Under the pieces are notes generated by a model that had not been told where the DNA came from, searched no databases, and worked only from the letters and a program-made list of their open reading frames with translations. Of a stretch of 53,358 nt of DNA, positions 9,116 to 18,660 are shown one piece after another. Location: positions 140,161-193,518 of the forward strand of contig JAGOOG010000003.1 of the NCBI GenBank assembly GCA_017992605.1. Reading direction: 5' to 3'. This stretch comes from Deltaproteobacteria bacterium (GTDB lineage Bacteria; Desulfobacterota; Desulfomonilia; UBA1062). The stretch's first letter is position 1. Each line of letters begins with the position of its first letter. Position numbers and translations under genes: made by a program.

Positions 9116-11176
9116 ATGAAGCAGGGCATATTCTTCTCTATCCTCATTTGCGCTTTCCTCCTCTTTTTCATCGGCTGCAGCAGCAGCGGTGGTGGCGGCG
9201 GCGATGTCGAGAATGACGACGGCGGGGGCGTGGGCAAAGGCGAAGACAACGTGACGATCTTCTGGCAGGAATTCGGCAGGCCCGATTTCGGCCTGGCGAA
9301 GTCTGTCCAGCAGACTGCCGACGGTGGATTCATCATGGCGGGATATATCGGACAGGTGATCGGCGGACCGACAGATGCCTTCCTCATAAAGACAGGCGAC
9401 TCGGGTGTCCTCGACTGGATGAAGACTTTTGGCGGATCCGGCCATGAAGAAGGAACTTGTGTACTCCAGACCTCCGACGGCGGATACATCGTCGGGGGAT
9501 ACCAGGACGGCACCGAGGGCAGAGTGTTCTATCTCATTCGCACCGATGCGGACGGGGAGGCCCTGGCCGGGTGGCCGAAGACCTATGCGAACAATTCCAG
9601 GGACGGCATCTACGACCTCTGCGAGGCAACGGAGGGTGACGGCTTCGTGTTCGTGGGTTCCTCGGTCTCGCAGCACTTCCTTATGGCCAAGGTGGGCCAC
9701 GACGGGACCCTGCTCTGGGAAAAGACATTCCAGGGTCCCGGCGGTGGCTGGGATGTGGCCTTCTCCATCGATCCGTCTCCGGACGGGGGGTACATCATCG
9801 CAGGGTGCGACGGGGGAGGATCTCAAAACGTGTGGGTGGCGAGGACCGATGCCCTGGGCAACCTGAAGGCTGGCTGGCCGAAGGCCTATGGGGAAGGGGT
9901 GCCACTCTCGGTGAAGAACACCCCGGACGGGGGGTTCGTGATCGCAGGGAACGCCCCGGATGCCCAGGGCGATATGGATGCCATCCTCATAAAGGCGAAC
10001 GCGTCGGGGGTCCAGTCCTGGAAGAAGACCTTCACCGGTGCGCGGAACAACGAACTCGACTCGGTGGACTTAACGGCCGACGGGGGCATCATAGCCGTGG
10101 GGGGCACCCAGTCCTACAGCACGGTGTACGATCAGGCCCAGCTCTATCTCACCTATGACATCATGATGGTCCGGGTAGACCAGTCCGGGAACACGCTCTG
10201 GCAGAAGGTGATCGGACGCACCCCGGACTGTCTGGATGCCGCCAAATTCGTACAGAACCTGTCCGATGGGGGCTTTATCCTGGCCGGCGGATCCAATGCG
10301 TATCCCATGATCGCCAAGATGGACCGGAGCGGGAACACGGTGAGCATGGGCAAAAGGGAGATAAAGCTGACCGTCTCCGAGACCTCAGGTACCATCGGGC
10401 TCGGCAATGCCTCCCTCATAGCGGGCAGGGGCGCCGGATCTCTCCTGTTCCTCCAGCAGCTGGGGGCCTTCGGGCTGGACCTCCTGCTCGATGTCCTGGA
10501 TGACCCGAGTTATGAGTACTGCACCACGAGCGGCGATTCATCGATATCGCCATCCCCGGGTACGGTGGCCGAGGGGGATTCCTACACCGTAACCATGACA
10601 GCCTGTGTCACGGGCAGCGGTGAAGACCGCGTGGAGTTCGACGGTTCCCTGGGCATGGAGGTGGAGAGCCTCGACGGCACCCTGGCCCTTGACGGGACCT
10701 ATACGGTTGATCTCACCTACTACCCGATCGATCTGAGCTTTGTGGACGATGTGGGCCTGACCGCCATCGACGGCTCCCTGGCCTTCTCGAGACAGGCCGC
10801 TGGGAGCGACATCAGCGAGCTGGCCGAGGTGTCCCCCTCGCAGCCGTTGTACATCGATGAGGACGGCGTGCTCATGACCATCACGTCATGCTCGCTGGGG
10901 ATCACAGGCGCCGGGGACTATGCGCTGGGTATCGCAGGCGACACGGAGCTCTTCGAGCTTGAGGGCATCTCCGGAACACTCACTTTGAACGTCGTTGCGC
11001 CGGTAGTCGGCACCGACCCCATGACCCCAGACAGTGGCGAACTTTTCATAGAAGCAGCTGACGGGAGCTCGGTGACCGTCACGGTCATCCTCGGAGACGT
11101 GGAGCTGTCCATCGACACCGATGGCGACGGCAGCAGTGACGGTACCCTTTCCGGCACCTGGGACGACCTCAACTGA
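9116..11176 (+). CDS. Large lipoprotein with tandem beta-propeller-like repeats
   Basis: The start at 9116 gives a classic lipoprotein signal: basic start, hydrophobic core and lipobox FFIGC with the modified Cys21, then a Ser/Gly linker. From about residue 50 to 420 there are at least six repeats of roughly 50 residues built on the theme TADGGFIMAGY ... LIKTDSSG-x-x-W-x-KTFGG, like the delta-60 or WD40-like repeats of secreted bacterial propellers. The last 250 residues are rich in Asp, Gly, Thr and Ser and predicted beta-rich. It should sit on the outer membrane or cell surface. No enzyme motif was found; a binding or structural role is a guess. The gene ends at a strong hairpin. Confidence 0.8.
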   Translation: MKQGIFFSILICAFLLFFIGCSSSGGGGGDVENDDGGGVGKGEDNVTIFWQEFGRPDFGLAKSVQQTADGGFIMAGYIGQVIGGPTDAFLIKTGDSGVLDWMKTFGGSGHEEGTCVLQTSDGGYIVGGYQDGTEGRVFYLIRTDADGEALAGWPKTYANNSRDGIYDLCEATEGDGFVFVGSSVSQHFLMAKVGHDGTLLWEKTFQGPGGGWDVAFSIDPSPDGGYIIAGCDGGGSQNVWVARTDALGNLKAGWPKAYGEGVPLSVKNTPDGGFVIAGNAPDAQGDMDAILIKANASGVQSWKKTFTGARNNELDSVDLTADGGIIAVGGTQSYSTVYDQAQLYLTYDIMMVRVDQSGNTLWQKVIGRTPDCLDAAKFVQNLSDGGFILAGGSNAYPMIAKMDRSGNTVSMGKREIKLTVSETSGTIGLGNASLIAGRGAGSLLFLQQLGAFGLDLLLDVLDDPSYEYCTTSGDSSISPSPGTVAEGDSYTVTMTACVTGSGEDRVEFDGSLGMEVESLDGTLALDGTYTVDLTYYPIDLSFVDDVGLTAIDGSLAFSRQAAGSDISELAEVSPSQPLYIDEDGVLMTITSCSLGITGAGDYALGIAGDTELFELEGISGTLTLNVVAPVVGTDPMTPDSGELFIEAADGSSVTVTVILGDVELSIDTDGDGSSDGTLSGTWDDLN

Positions 11177-11192
11177 CCGTTCATGAGAGGCT

Positions 11193-11230
11193 CACCGCCA
11201 TGGCCGGTCGCTTCTCCGGCCATGGCGGTG
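11193..11230. terminator. perfect 15-bp hairpin between convergent genes
   Basis: CACCGCCATGGCCGG (11193-11207) and its exact reverse complement (11216-11230) are separated by eight bases. The hairpin stands between the ends of the lipoprotein gene and the degP-like gene. There is no U-tract on either strand, so it may act as an mRNA-end or bidirectional terminator element rather than a classic intrinsic terminator. Confidence 0.65.
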
Positions 11231-11259
11231 CATACCTGAAAGGATAGGAGTCCTGCAGG

Positions 11260-12729
11260 TCAGTTGCTCTCGTCCATCTGTACCGTCACATACCGGGCGC
11301 CGCCCCTGTCCCTGACCAGGAGCAGCACCGACTTCTTCCCGGAAACGGCCTTCTTGAACTCGCCGATGTCATCCACCCGCGCGCGGTTCACTTCCTGTAT
11401 CAGCATGCCGGGGCCTATCCCGGCCGTTGCAGCCGCTGACCCCGGTTCGACCGCTGTCACCAGGATCCCCTTCTCCCCCTTGAAGCCATGCCTTTCCGCC
11501 AGGTCCCTGGTAAGGGCCACGACGCTCAGACCAAGGGTATCCAGGGTGTCAGGGATACCGGGTCTTGAGGATGCCGCCTGGTCGGACACGGGCATCTTCT
11601 CGATCTTCACGGGGAGACTGACCTGCCTGCCGTCACGGATTACGGCGATGACTGCCTGGGTCCCCGGGGCGATGAGCGCCACCTTGTTCCGGAAGGGGAC
11701 CACCTCGTTCACCTGTTCACCGTTGAGTTTCACGATGACGTCCCCCTGCTTGAGTCCTGCCTTTTCTGCCGGCGTGTCGGGCATGACATCGGAGACGAGC
11801 ACCCCGTTCGTCTCTTTCAGGCCGAAGGACTTCGCGATCTCCGGGGTCAAATCCTGGATCATGATGCCGAGATATCCCCGGGTCACGTTCCCCTTCTTGA
11901 CCAGCTGGGTATAGATGTCCCTGGCCATGTTGACCGGTATGGCAAAACCGATGCCCATGTACCCGCCGCTCTGGCTGTAGATGGCCGTATTGATGCCGAC
12001 GACCTTGCCCTCGAGGTTTACGAGGGGGCCCCCGGAATTCCCCGGGTTTATCGCTGCATCGGTCTGGATGAAGTCTTCATAATCGGAGATGCCCACGTGA
12101 CTTCTCCCCTTGGCGCTGACGATGCCAGCCGTGAGCGTGTGAGAGAGGCCGAAGGGATTGCCCAGCGCGAGGACCCACTCCCCCACCTCCACCGCGTCGG
12201 AATCACCCAGGGGGAGTACGGGAAGGTTCTTCGCGTCGATCTTGATCACCGCGACATCGGTGGGCGGGTCTGTCCCTATGACCTTTGCCGTGAACTCCCG
12301 GCCGTCCATGAGTTTTGCCCTGACCTTGTCGGCCTCTCCCACCACGTGGTTGTTCGTCAGGATATAACCGTCCGGGGAAATGATGAACCCGGACCCCTGC
12401 CCCTGAACCATGCGCTTCTGCTGGCGGGGGCTCTGGGGCTGGCCTGGCATGGGTTCGCCGAAGAAGCGCCTGAAGAAATCGTTGTTGAAGGGCACCAGCG
12501 GCGTTCCGGTCACCGTCTTCTCGACCTTGATGAACACCACTGCGGGGGAGACCTCTTTGGCCACCGACGCGAAGGCCTTGCCGGTTTCCTTCAGGTTTTC
12601 CAGTGCCCTTTCCTGAGCATGTCCTGTACCGGTTGTACAGAGGAGCACCAGCACGAGCATGACCCACACAACATCGAATACGGACAAGGGGCGGTCATGG
12701 TCTTTTTCATACGATAGTGCCTGCGTCAT
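11260..12729 (-). CDS. degP: DegP/HtrA-family periplasmic serine protease
   Basis: The 489-residue protein is a Do-type protease and chaperone that degrades misfolded envelope proteins. The triad is complete: His128 in LTNNHVV, Asp158 in TDVAVIKI, Ser232 in NPGNSGGP. Two PDZ domains follow, about residues 280-370 and 395-485. Residues 15-38 form a signal or anchor segment after a longer than usual polar start. GGAGG stands seven bases before the ATG. It is transcribed away from the cardiolipin-synthase-like gene, and the shared upstream region carries an unusual cluster of TGTATA inverted repeats. Confidence 0.93.
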   Translation of the reverse strand: MTQALSYEKDHDRPLSVFDVVWVMLVLVLLCTTGTGHAQERALENLKETGKAFASVAKEVSPAVVFIKVEKTVTGTPLVPFNNDFFRRFFGEPMPGQPQSPRQQKRMVQGQGSGFIISPDGYILTNNHVVGEADKVRAKLMDGREFTAKVIGTDPPTDVAVIKIDAKNLPVLPLGDSDAVEVGEWVLALGNPFGLSHTLTAGIVSAKGRSHVGISDYEDFIQTDAAINPGNSGGPLVNLEGKVVGINTAIYSQSGGYMGIGFAIPVNMARDIYTQLVKKGNVTRGYLGIMIQDLTPEIAKSFGLKETNGVLVSDVMPDTPAEKAGLKQGDVIVKLNGEQVNEVVPFRNKVALIAPGTQAVIAVIRDGRQVSLPVKIEKMPVSDQAASSRPGIPDTLDTLGLSVVALTRDLAERHGFKGEKGILVTAVEPGSAAATAGIGPGMLIQEVNRARVDDIGEFKKAVSGKKSVLLLVRDRGGARYVTVQMDESN

Positions 12730-12899
12730 ATATGAACCTCCACGTTCATGGTCTGTGACAGATCACCCGTGCGGACACCGTGATCAGCTCTCGTTCCTTC
12801 GCCTGTCGTTTGCTTAGGCTAGGCAAGAACGATGCCACTCGCAACATTTTGATATCTCGTCTCATTGCACACAGGTATCCTCTGCCTGTATCGGAGACG

Positions 12900-12947
12900 T
12901 GTATAGATACTATACAGGTACCGTATACAAACTGAACAGGTGTATAC
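12900..12947. promoter_or_regulatory. paired inverted repeats, candidate operator between degP-like and phospholipase D genes
   Basis: TGTATAG-ATA-CTATACA (12900-12916) is a perfect 7-bp inverted repeat. Six bases on, GTATACA (12923-12929) and TGTATAC (12941-12947) form a second perfect inverted repeat with an 11-base spacer. All four arms share TGTATA. On the minus strand TATAGT inside the first repeat can serve as a -10 box for the protease gene, so binding here would block it. The rest of the 310-base gap (12730-13039) shows nothing recognisable. Confidence 0.5.
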
Positions 12948-13039
12948 ATCCCGGCATGCAGGAGATGGGCTGCCGTAGAACCCTCGGATAACAGAAAAGA
13001 TATGGACCTCCACGCCGTGCCCTGATACACAATGGATTC

Positions 13040-14530
13040 ATGAGCATTCACTTTCCCCTGCGAACCTTCCCGGAGGTGAGCCCCTCGGTCCGCCTTCTCG
13101 CCGAGCAGGCCTTCTCCAGGGCCGCGGGGGCGCCGCTGATCCCGGGAAACAGCATCGGGCTCCTGAGGGATGCGGCCCAGAACTACCCGGCCTGGCTCGA
13201 TGCCATCCGCTCGGCCACCAGAAGCATCCACTTCGAGAACTACTTCATCACCGATGACGATATAGGCCGCCAGTTCGCCGAGGCCATGGCATCCAAGGCT
13301 GCCGAAGGGGTAAGGGTCAGGCTTATCTACGACTGGCTGGGCTCCTTCGGCAAGGCTTCGCGGCGGTTCTGGAGAAAGCTCAGGGCTGCAGGGGTTGATG
13401 TCCGGTGCTTCAACCCTCCGCGCATCGACCAGCCCCTGGGGCTCCTGATCCGCGATCACCGGAAGATGCTCGCCGTGGACGGGCACGTGGGTTTTGTAAC
13501 CGGGCTGTGCGTCGGCCGCGTCTGGTTGGGATCTCCTGAGTACGGTATCGAGCCGTGGCGCGACACCGGGGTCATGATAACCGGTCCCGCTGTGGCGGAC
13601 ATCGAACATGCCTTTTCCGAGGTGTGGTCGACCCTGGGGCCTCCCCTGCCCGTCGATGAGGTATCGCCCAGGAGCGCCCTGCACCCATCCGGCGAGGTGA
13701 CCCTGCAGGTCATCGCCAACGCACCATACACGGCCGGTCTCTACCGGCTCGACCAGCTGATCGCCGCAGTCGCACGGACCTCCCTCTGGCTCACCGACGC
13801 CTACTTCGTGGGTCTCCCGACCTACGTCCAGGCCCTCAGGGCCGCTGCCCTGGACGGCGTGGACGTCCGCCTCCTGGTCCCGGGTGCCACGGATATACCG
13901 ATCATCGGGGCCATCTCCAGGGCGGGGTATCAGCCCCTCCTGGAGGCGGGCGTCCGTGTATTCGAATGGAACGGCCCCATGCTCCATGCCAAGACCGCTG
14001 TGGCAGACGGCAGGTGGGCGAGAATCGGGTCATCCAACCTCAACCTGTCGAGCTGGATCGGCAACTACGAGCTCGATGTGGCGGTGGAAGACGAGACCTT
14101 CGCGCAATCCATGGAACGGATGTACCTGGAGGACCTGTCCTGTTCCACCGAGGTGGTGCTCAGTGACCGAAAAAGGATCCGCCTGGCCCAGGACCGCCCC
14201 AGGTCCCCGCGCCAAGCACGGAGCAAGGGAAAGGGGAGCATCGGGCGCGCGGGGGTGGGCGTGCTCAAGCTCGAAAAGCTCGTGGAGGCCGCCATCGCCT
14301 CCCAGCGCACGCTTGGTCCCGCGGAGGCAAGGATAACGCTCAGCGCCGGGGCAATCCTGCTTCTCCTGGCCGTGGTGGCGGTTATCTGGCCGGAGTGGCT
14401 GGCCATTCCCTTCGCGATCTTCAGCGGCTGGCTGGCGTTATCGCTTTTTTTACGGGCCTACAAGCTGAGGACTACGCACACCGACGACAGCGCACAACGT
14501 TCCGGACAAGGCGGGAAAGACAGATCCTGA
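13040..14530 (+). CDS. Cardiolipin synthase-like phospholipase D protein
   Basis: The 496-residue protein has two HKD motifs, His140-x-Lys142 with Asp147, and His317-x-Lys319 with Asp324, the active site of the phospholipase D superfamily. Enzymes of this layout (ClsB-like) join phosphatidyl groups to make cardiolipin. Unlike ClsA it has no N-terminal membrane segments; instead two hydrophobic helices lie near the C-terminus (about residues 435-480), which would anchor it in the inner membrane. The ribosome site before the ATG is weak. It is divergent from the degP-like gene, and 55 bases separate it from the acyl-CoA synthetase gene downstream. Confidence 0.88.
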   Translation: MSIHFPLRTFPEVSPSVRLLAEQAFSRAAGAPLIPGNSIGLLRDAAQNYPAWLDAIRSATRSIHFENYFITDDDIGRQFAEAMASKAAEGVRVRLIYDWLGSFGKASRRFWRKLRAAGVDVRCFNPPRIDQPLGLLIRDHRKMLAVDGHVGFVTGLCVGRVWLGSPEYGIEPWRDTGVMITGPAVADIEHAFSEVWSTLGPPLPVDEVSPRSALHPSGEVTLQVIANAPYTAGLYRLDQLIAAVARTSLWLTDAYFVGLPTYVQALRAAALDGVDVRLLVPGATDIPIIGAISRAGYQPLLEAGVRVFEWNGPMLHAKTAVADGRWARIGSSNLNLSSWIGNYELDVAVEDETFAQSMERMYLEDLSCSTEVVLSDRKRIRLAQDRPRSPRQARSKGKGSIGRAGVGVLKLEKLVEAAIASQRTLGPAEARITLSAGAILLLLAVVAVIWPEWLAIPFAIFSGWLALSLFLRAYKLRTTHTDDSAQRSGQGGKDRS

Positions 14531-14585
14531 AGCTCCCTGTCGCTCGCCGGAGACGATACACGAGTTCGAAAGAGGAGAGCGAGAC

Positions 14586-16661
14586 ATGGAATGCATCACG
14601 ACGCTCAACGAGCATGAAGGGTCATCACTGATCAGAGACTGGGGCATACCCGTCATCGACGGGATGATCGCCGACAACGAGGCTGAAGTCGAGACCGCCG
14701 CCCGGGAGCTCGGGTATCCCGTGGCCCTGAAAGTATGTTCCAGCGCTGTCATGCATAAGACAGACCAGGGTGGCGTCACCCTGAATATATGCGATGCCTC
14801 TTCCCTGGCCAGGTCCTTCCGGGAGATCCAGAGACGTTTCGTCGGCACCACCCATACATACCTGGTGCAGAAGATGGCCCGCCCGGGTGTCGAACTCATT
14901 TTGGGAGCCCGGCGAGACCCTGTGTTCGGCCCCATCGTGCTTGTCGGCATCGGCGGCGTCTTCACCGAGGTCTTCCGCGACACTGCCCTCGATCTCGCCC
15001 CGCTCACCACCAAGAATGCCCTGTCCCTGCTGAGAAGCCTGAAGGGGCAGGCCCTGCTCAGGGGGTACCGATCACAGCAGCCGGTCGACCTCGTCGCCGC
15101 CGCGGCGGCCCTTGCATCCCTGTCACGGCTCGTTGCCAGGCGCACCGACATCCTCGAGATCGACATCAATCCGCTCATCACATACCCGCAGGGTGTGGTT
15201 GCTGTCGACGCCCTCGTGCGTCTCGCGGACCAATGCGTCGTTTCCGCTCGAAGGCGGACCGCGCCCGAGACGGTCGACCCGTTCTTCAACCCGAAGTCAT
15301 TTGCCCTCGTAGGGGCATCACGGAGCCCCGGCAAGGGGGGAAACATCATACTTCGCAATATAATCAAGGCCGGGTTTAAGGGCGCCGTCTACCCCATCAA
15401 CCCGACCTGCAGGGAAATCCTCGGCATGCAGGCCTACCCCCGTGTCCAGGACGTACCGGGGCCCGTTGACCTGGCCATGATCGTCATTCCCAAGGCCGCC
15501 GTCCCGGATGCTGTTGCAGACTGTGCATCCAAACACGTGCCGGCCATTATCCTCAGCACGGGGGGATACTCGGACATCGGTGACGAGGGAGCACGGGACC
15601 AGCGGGCCCTTGTGGAACAGGCCCGCCAGGGAGGGATCAGGCTCATGGGACCGAACAGCATCGGCGTCCTCAATCCATCTGCAGGACTGGGCACCTCCAT
15701 AGTCGGCATCGAACCGGTGAAGCAGGGTGGGGTGTCGCTCATAGGGCAGTCAGGTGTCTTCCTGTCGGGGTGGGGGCGGTGGATAGCTGATTTCAAGCCT
15801 TTCGGGCTGGGCAAGGTTGCCTGCATCGGGAACAAGGGAGACATCAACGAGAGCGACCTCCTGGAGTATCTGGCAGGCGATACCGGGACCACGACCATAG
15901 GGATGTACCTGGAAGGGGTGGTCCAGGGAAGACGGTTTGTCAGGGCATCACGCACGGCAAGCAGGAGAAAGCCCGTGGTTGTCATGAAATCGGGCCGCAG
16001 CGAGGCGGGGGCCGCGGCCATCGCCTCGCATACGGGCTCCCTCGCGGGGTCGGATGCGGTCTTTGACGCCGTCTGCCGCGGGTCCGGGCTGGTGAGGGTC
16101 CATGATCCCGAGTCCTTCTTCGATACGCTGTGCGCCTTCGAAAAGCTCCCCCTTCCGCGAGGGAACCGCCTGGGCGTGCTCTCCATCTCGGGCATGGGCT
16201 GCGTGGTCACCACGGACGCGGCAGAGAGGTGCGGGGTGGCACTCCCGAGGCTCAAGAAGGCAACCCTGAAAAGGCTCCGGGAGATCATGCCTGCCTGGGC
16301 CCCGGTCCGCAACCCCATCGACATCTGGTCCACCATCGAGCAGCACGGTTCAAGTAAGACCATGAGTCACATGACCGAGTGTCTCCTGGATCAGAAGGAT
16401 ATCGATGCGGTCCTCATCCTCTTCGTGCTCATGCCCGAGAGTATCTTCGACATCCGCGTGGCGTTTGCCGAGGTCATGAAGAGGCACCCCCACAAGCCCA
16501 TTCTGGCAGCCTACTACGGGGGTACGGCCAAAGAGATCAGCCACGTCCACGAGGGCTTCGGCGAGCTGGGGGTGCCGAACTATCCCACTCCCGAGCGGGC
16601 CATGTATGCCTTCAGCCGCATGGTCGAATATGCCCGTTTCCGCGGATTCATCCGCAGGTGA
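14586..16661 (+). CDS. ADP-forming acyl-CoA synthetase, fused beta-alpha subunits
   Basis: The enzyme family interconverts acyl-CoA, ADP and phosphate with free acid, CoA and ATP. Residues 1-225 form the ATP-grasp (beta) part, seen in GYPVALKVCSSAVMHKTDQGGV and EIDINPL. A CoA-binding Rossmann domain follows (FALVGASRSPGKGG, about residue 240), then MGPNSIGVLNP, IGQSGVF, and SHTGSLAGSD, where the His is the phosphorylated residue. The domain order is beta then alpha, opposite to the common alpha-beta fusion. AGAGGAG stands before the ATG. It could conserve energy from acetyl-CoA or aryl-/acyl-CoA esters; substrate specificity cannot be read. Confidence 0.88.
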   Translation: MECITTLNEHEGSSLIRDWGIPVIDGMIADNEAEVETAARELGYPVALKVCSSAVMHKTDQGGVTLNICDASSLARSFREIQRRFVGTTHTYLVQKMARPGVELILGARRDPVFGPIVLVGIGGVFTEVFRDTALDLAPLTTKNALSLLRSLKGQALLRGYRSQQPVDLVAAAAALASLSRLVARRTDILEIDINPLITYPQGVVAVDALVRLADQCVVSARRRTAPETVDPFFNPKSFALVGASRSPGKGGNIILRNIIKAGFKGAVYPINPTCREILGMQAYPRVQDVPGPVDLAMIVIPKAAVPDAVADCASKHVPAIILSTGGYSDIGDEGARDQRALVEQARQGGIRLMGPNSIGVLNPSAGLGTSIVGIEPVKQGGVSLIGQSGVFLSGWGRWIADFKPFGLGKVACIGNKGDINESDLLEYLAGDTGTTTIGMYLEGVVQGRRFVRASRTASRRKPVVVMKSGRSEAGAAAIASHTGSLAGSDAVFDAVCRGSGLVRVHDPESFFDTLCAFEKLPLPRGNRLGVLSISGMGCVVTTDAAERCGVALPRLKKATLKRLREIMPAWAPVRNPIDIWSTIEQHGSSKTMSHMTECLLDQKDIDAVLILFVLMPESIFDIRVAFAEVMKRHPHKPILAAYYGGTAKEISHVHEGFGELGVPNYPTPERAMYAFSRMVEYARFRGFIRR

Positions 16662-16694
16662 CGTTCAACGGCAGCTCGATGCTCCCCGGGATGG

Positions 16695-17828
16695 TCACCT
16701 GTCTTGTCCGCCCCAGAAGATGGCCTCGATGCCGCAGGTCAGGGTGATGGTCCTGGCCCAGTCGTCATCACAGGCCCACTGCACCTCCGGCTCAATGAAA
16801 TAGTACAGCCAGCGTGCCCTGAGCTGGCCTTTGTGGAGAAGCAGGGCACTGACCGTGTCCCGTGACCAGGGTCCCCCGGAAATGCCGAGGCGAAGCGCTA
16901 CGCCTCTTGCAAGATCCTTCCCGCCCATGAAACGGACCACCTCAGGTTCACGGAGAAGCTCCCGCGCATAGCCGAAGATCAGGCCGCAGTCCCACTGCCA
17001 GCCGTGCTCTCCATTGCCTGCACGGTCATCCGAGTCCATCTTGTCCCTGCTCCATTTCAGGGAACTTATCAGGCGGATATCCCACGGATTGCTCCACCGG
17101 TCCGCCACGAAGCTCGTTATCTCACCATCCCCATCCTCAATGTCCCAGAAGAACTTCTGGTTGGGGAAGTACCTCCAGGCCCCCCTCTGCCATACCGTCC
17201 CTCCGGCAACCCAGGCGTACACGACGGGTGGGATGCGGGCCTTCACCCCTGCCGATGCGGAGATGTATTCGAGCCATTCTCGGGCCACGCCTACCCGTAA
17301 AGACGTGTCGCGCTCCGCCATGGGTGTACCTGCTGTCTCGTTGGGGTCCGTGGTGGTGATGAAGACCTTCAGCCTCTCGGCATCGGGGAGGGTTATCTCG
17401 ACGTCGGCCTCGACGGGGAATTTACCGGAGACCGAGTCGTCGGGCTCGAGGATGAGCTCGCAGGGGAGACTGATCCGCAGCCGGGTGGGAGGGACTTCCT
17501 CCGCCGCCTCGCCCCTGGGCACGAACCACCCGTTCATCCTGACCACCTGCTGGTGAGAAACGACATAGGTCTCGTCGTGCCAGCGGTCCATCCGTTGCCA
17601 GAATGACTCCGCATGAGTTTCTTCCTCCACGGAATCACCCTTCTGAGCCTCTCCGGCAAGAACCTCCGTGGAATCAGTCGCATCCTCCGGGCGAGCCTGG
17701 ATGACAGGCGTTTCTTCATCGACATGTTCGACGGCATCGTGGGCCCGTGAATCGAACAGGGGGAAGATACTCATTCCCAGCACGACCATGGACATCACGA
17801 ACGGCTTCCACCCGGGTGCCCATCTCAT
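16695..17828 (-). CDS. Exported protein of unknown function, possibly beta-rich
   Basis: I do not recognise this 377-residue protein. It starts with a signal peptide (residues 1-29, ending SRAHD), then a Glu/Asp/Thr-rich linker to about residue 75. The rest alternates short polar and hydrophobic runs with many Trp and Tyr (for example RWSNPWDIRLISSLKWSRD and LRARWLYYFIEPEVQW), a look common in outer-membrane beta-barrel or periplasmic beta-rich proteins. It ends with aromatic and charged residues rather than the terminal Phe typical of porins. It is convergent with the acyl-CoA synthetase gene, with 33 bases between them. Confidence 0.7.
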   Translation of the reverse strand: MRWAPGWKPFVMSMVVLGMSIFPLFDSRAHDAVEHVDEETPVIQARPEDATDSTEVLAGEAQKGDSVEEETHAESFWQRMDRWHDETYVVSHQQVVRMNGWFVPRGEAAEEVPPTRLRISLPCELILEPDDSVSGKFPVEADVEITLPDAERLKVFITTTDPNETAGTPMAERDTSLRVGVAREWLEYISASAGVKARIPPVVYAWVAGGTVWQRGAWRYFPNQKFFWDIEDGDGEITSFVADRWSNPWDIRLISSLKWSRDKMDSDDRAGNGEHGWQWDCGLIFGYARELLREPEVVRFMGGKDLARGVALRLGISGGPWSRDTVSALLLHKGQLRARWLYYFIEPEVQWACDDDWARTITLTCGIEAIFWGGQDR

Positions 17829-17975
17829 GCTGTTATATCCCCCTGCATGCTGTTGTGGTCTGTCTTGTCCTATCGCTCACTCTACAAGTGCTCACACCAT
17901 CTGTATAGCACTGAAATGCCGGTACACATCATAAAAGGTTGCATTCAGCATGCCTCACGGTTATGAGTGGGACGC

Positions 17976-18635
17976 ATGAATCCCCCCGAGCTGATCCATT
18001 CCCCTGCCCCATGGTCGCTTGTCGGAAAAGGGTACGTCATCCTCGTGAAACTGGACCCGGCTTTCGTGGCGGAACATGTTACTGTGCCCGACGGCCTGAA
18101 AGGACGCTTCTCCGGCGGCATCGGCACGGTCATGTTTGTGGACTACCTGTCCTCAGACGTCGGCCCGTACCGGGAACTCCTGTTCGTTCCCGGCATGTTC
18201 TCCCTCGGCCTGAACAAGTATTTTTCCATCACGAGGATCTATGTCTCGACCATGGACAGTGTCGTGAACGGGAGGAACAACTGGGGGATCCCCAAAGAGC
18301 TCGCGGAGTTCGAGGTGACCAGGGACGGCCACGACGAGATCGTCCGCGTCGGCATGCAGGGCCGTCTCATCACCGAGCTTGTCTTCCACACCTTTCCCGG
18401 CTGGTTACCGGTGACTACCGCGCTTGTGCCTCCGAGGTTACGCACCCTTGCCCATCACCACGAGGGGAAAACCTATCTCACCACCCCGTTCGCCAGGGGT
18501 GTCGTCTCGCCTGCTCGCCTCATTCATGCCATGGTCGAAGGGTCGGCCTTCCCGGACTTCACCAGGGGCCGGATCCTGGGCACCCTGAGCGTGCCGAAGT
18601 TTCTCATGGCCTTTCCGGAGGCCACGATTCTCTGA
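17976..18635 (+). CDS. Acetoacetate decarboxylase family protein
   Basis: The roughly 219-residue protein matches the acetoacetate decarboxylase fold family. YRELLFVPG supplies a Glu that matches the active-site Glu of the model enzyme, and NNWGIPKELAEFEV supplies the Lys (in PKE) at the place of the Schiff-base Lys. Many members of this family do other Schiff-base chemistry, such as aldol or dehydratase reactions, so acetoacetate as substrate is not certain. The start at 17976 (ATG) is preferred over an in-frame GTG at 17967 on spacing grounds, but the ribosome site is weak either way. It is divergent from the exported unknown protein. Confidence 0.8.
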   Translation: MNPPELIHSPAPWSLVGKGYVILVKLDPAFVAEHVTVPDGLKGRFSGGIGTVMFVDYLSSDVGPYRELLFVPGMFSLGLNKYFSITRIYVSTMDSVVNGRNNWGIPKELAEFEVTRDGHDEIVRVGMQGRLITELVFHTFPGWLPVTTALVPPRLRTLAHHHEGKTYLTTPFARGVVSPARLIHAMVEGSAFPDFTRGRILGTLSVPKFLMAFPEATIL

Positions 18636-18660
18636 GGACTCATCGGTTCGAACGGACTGC

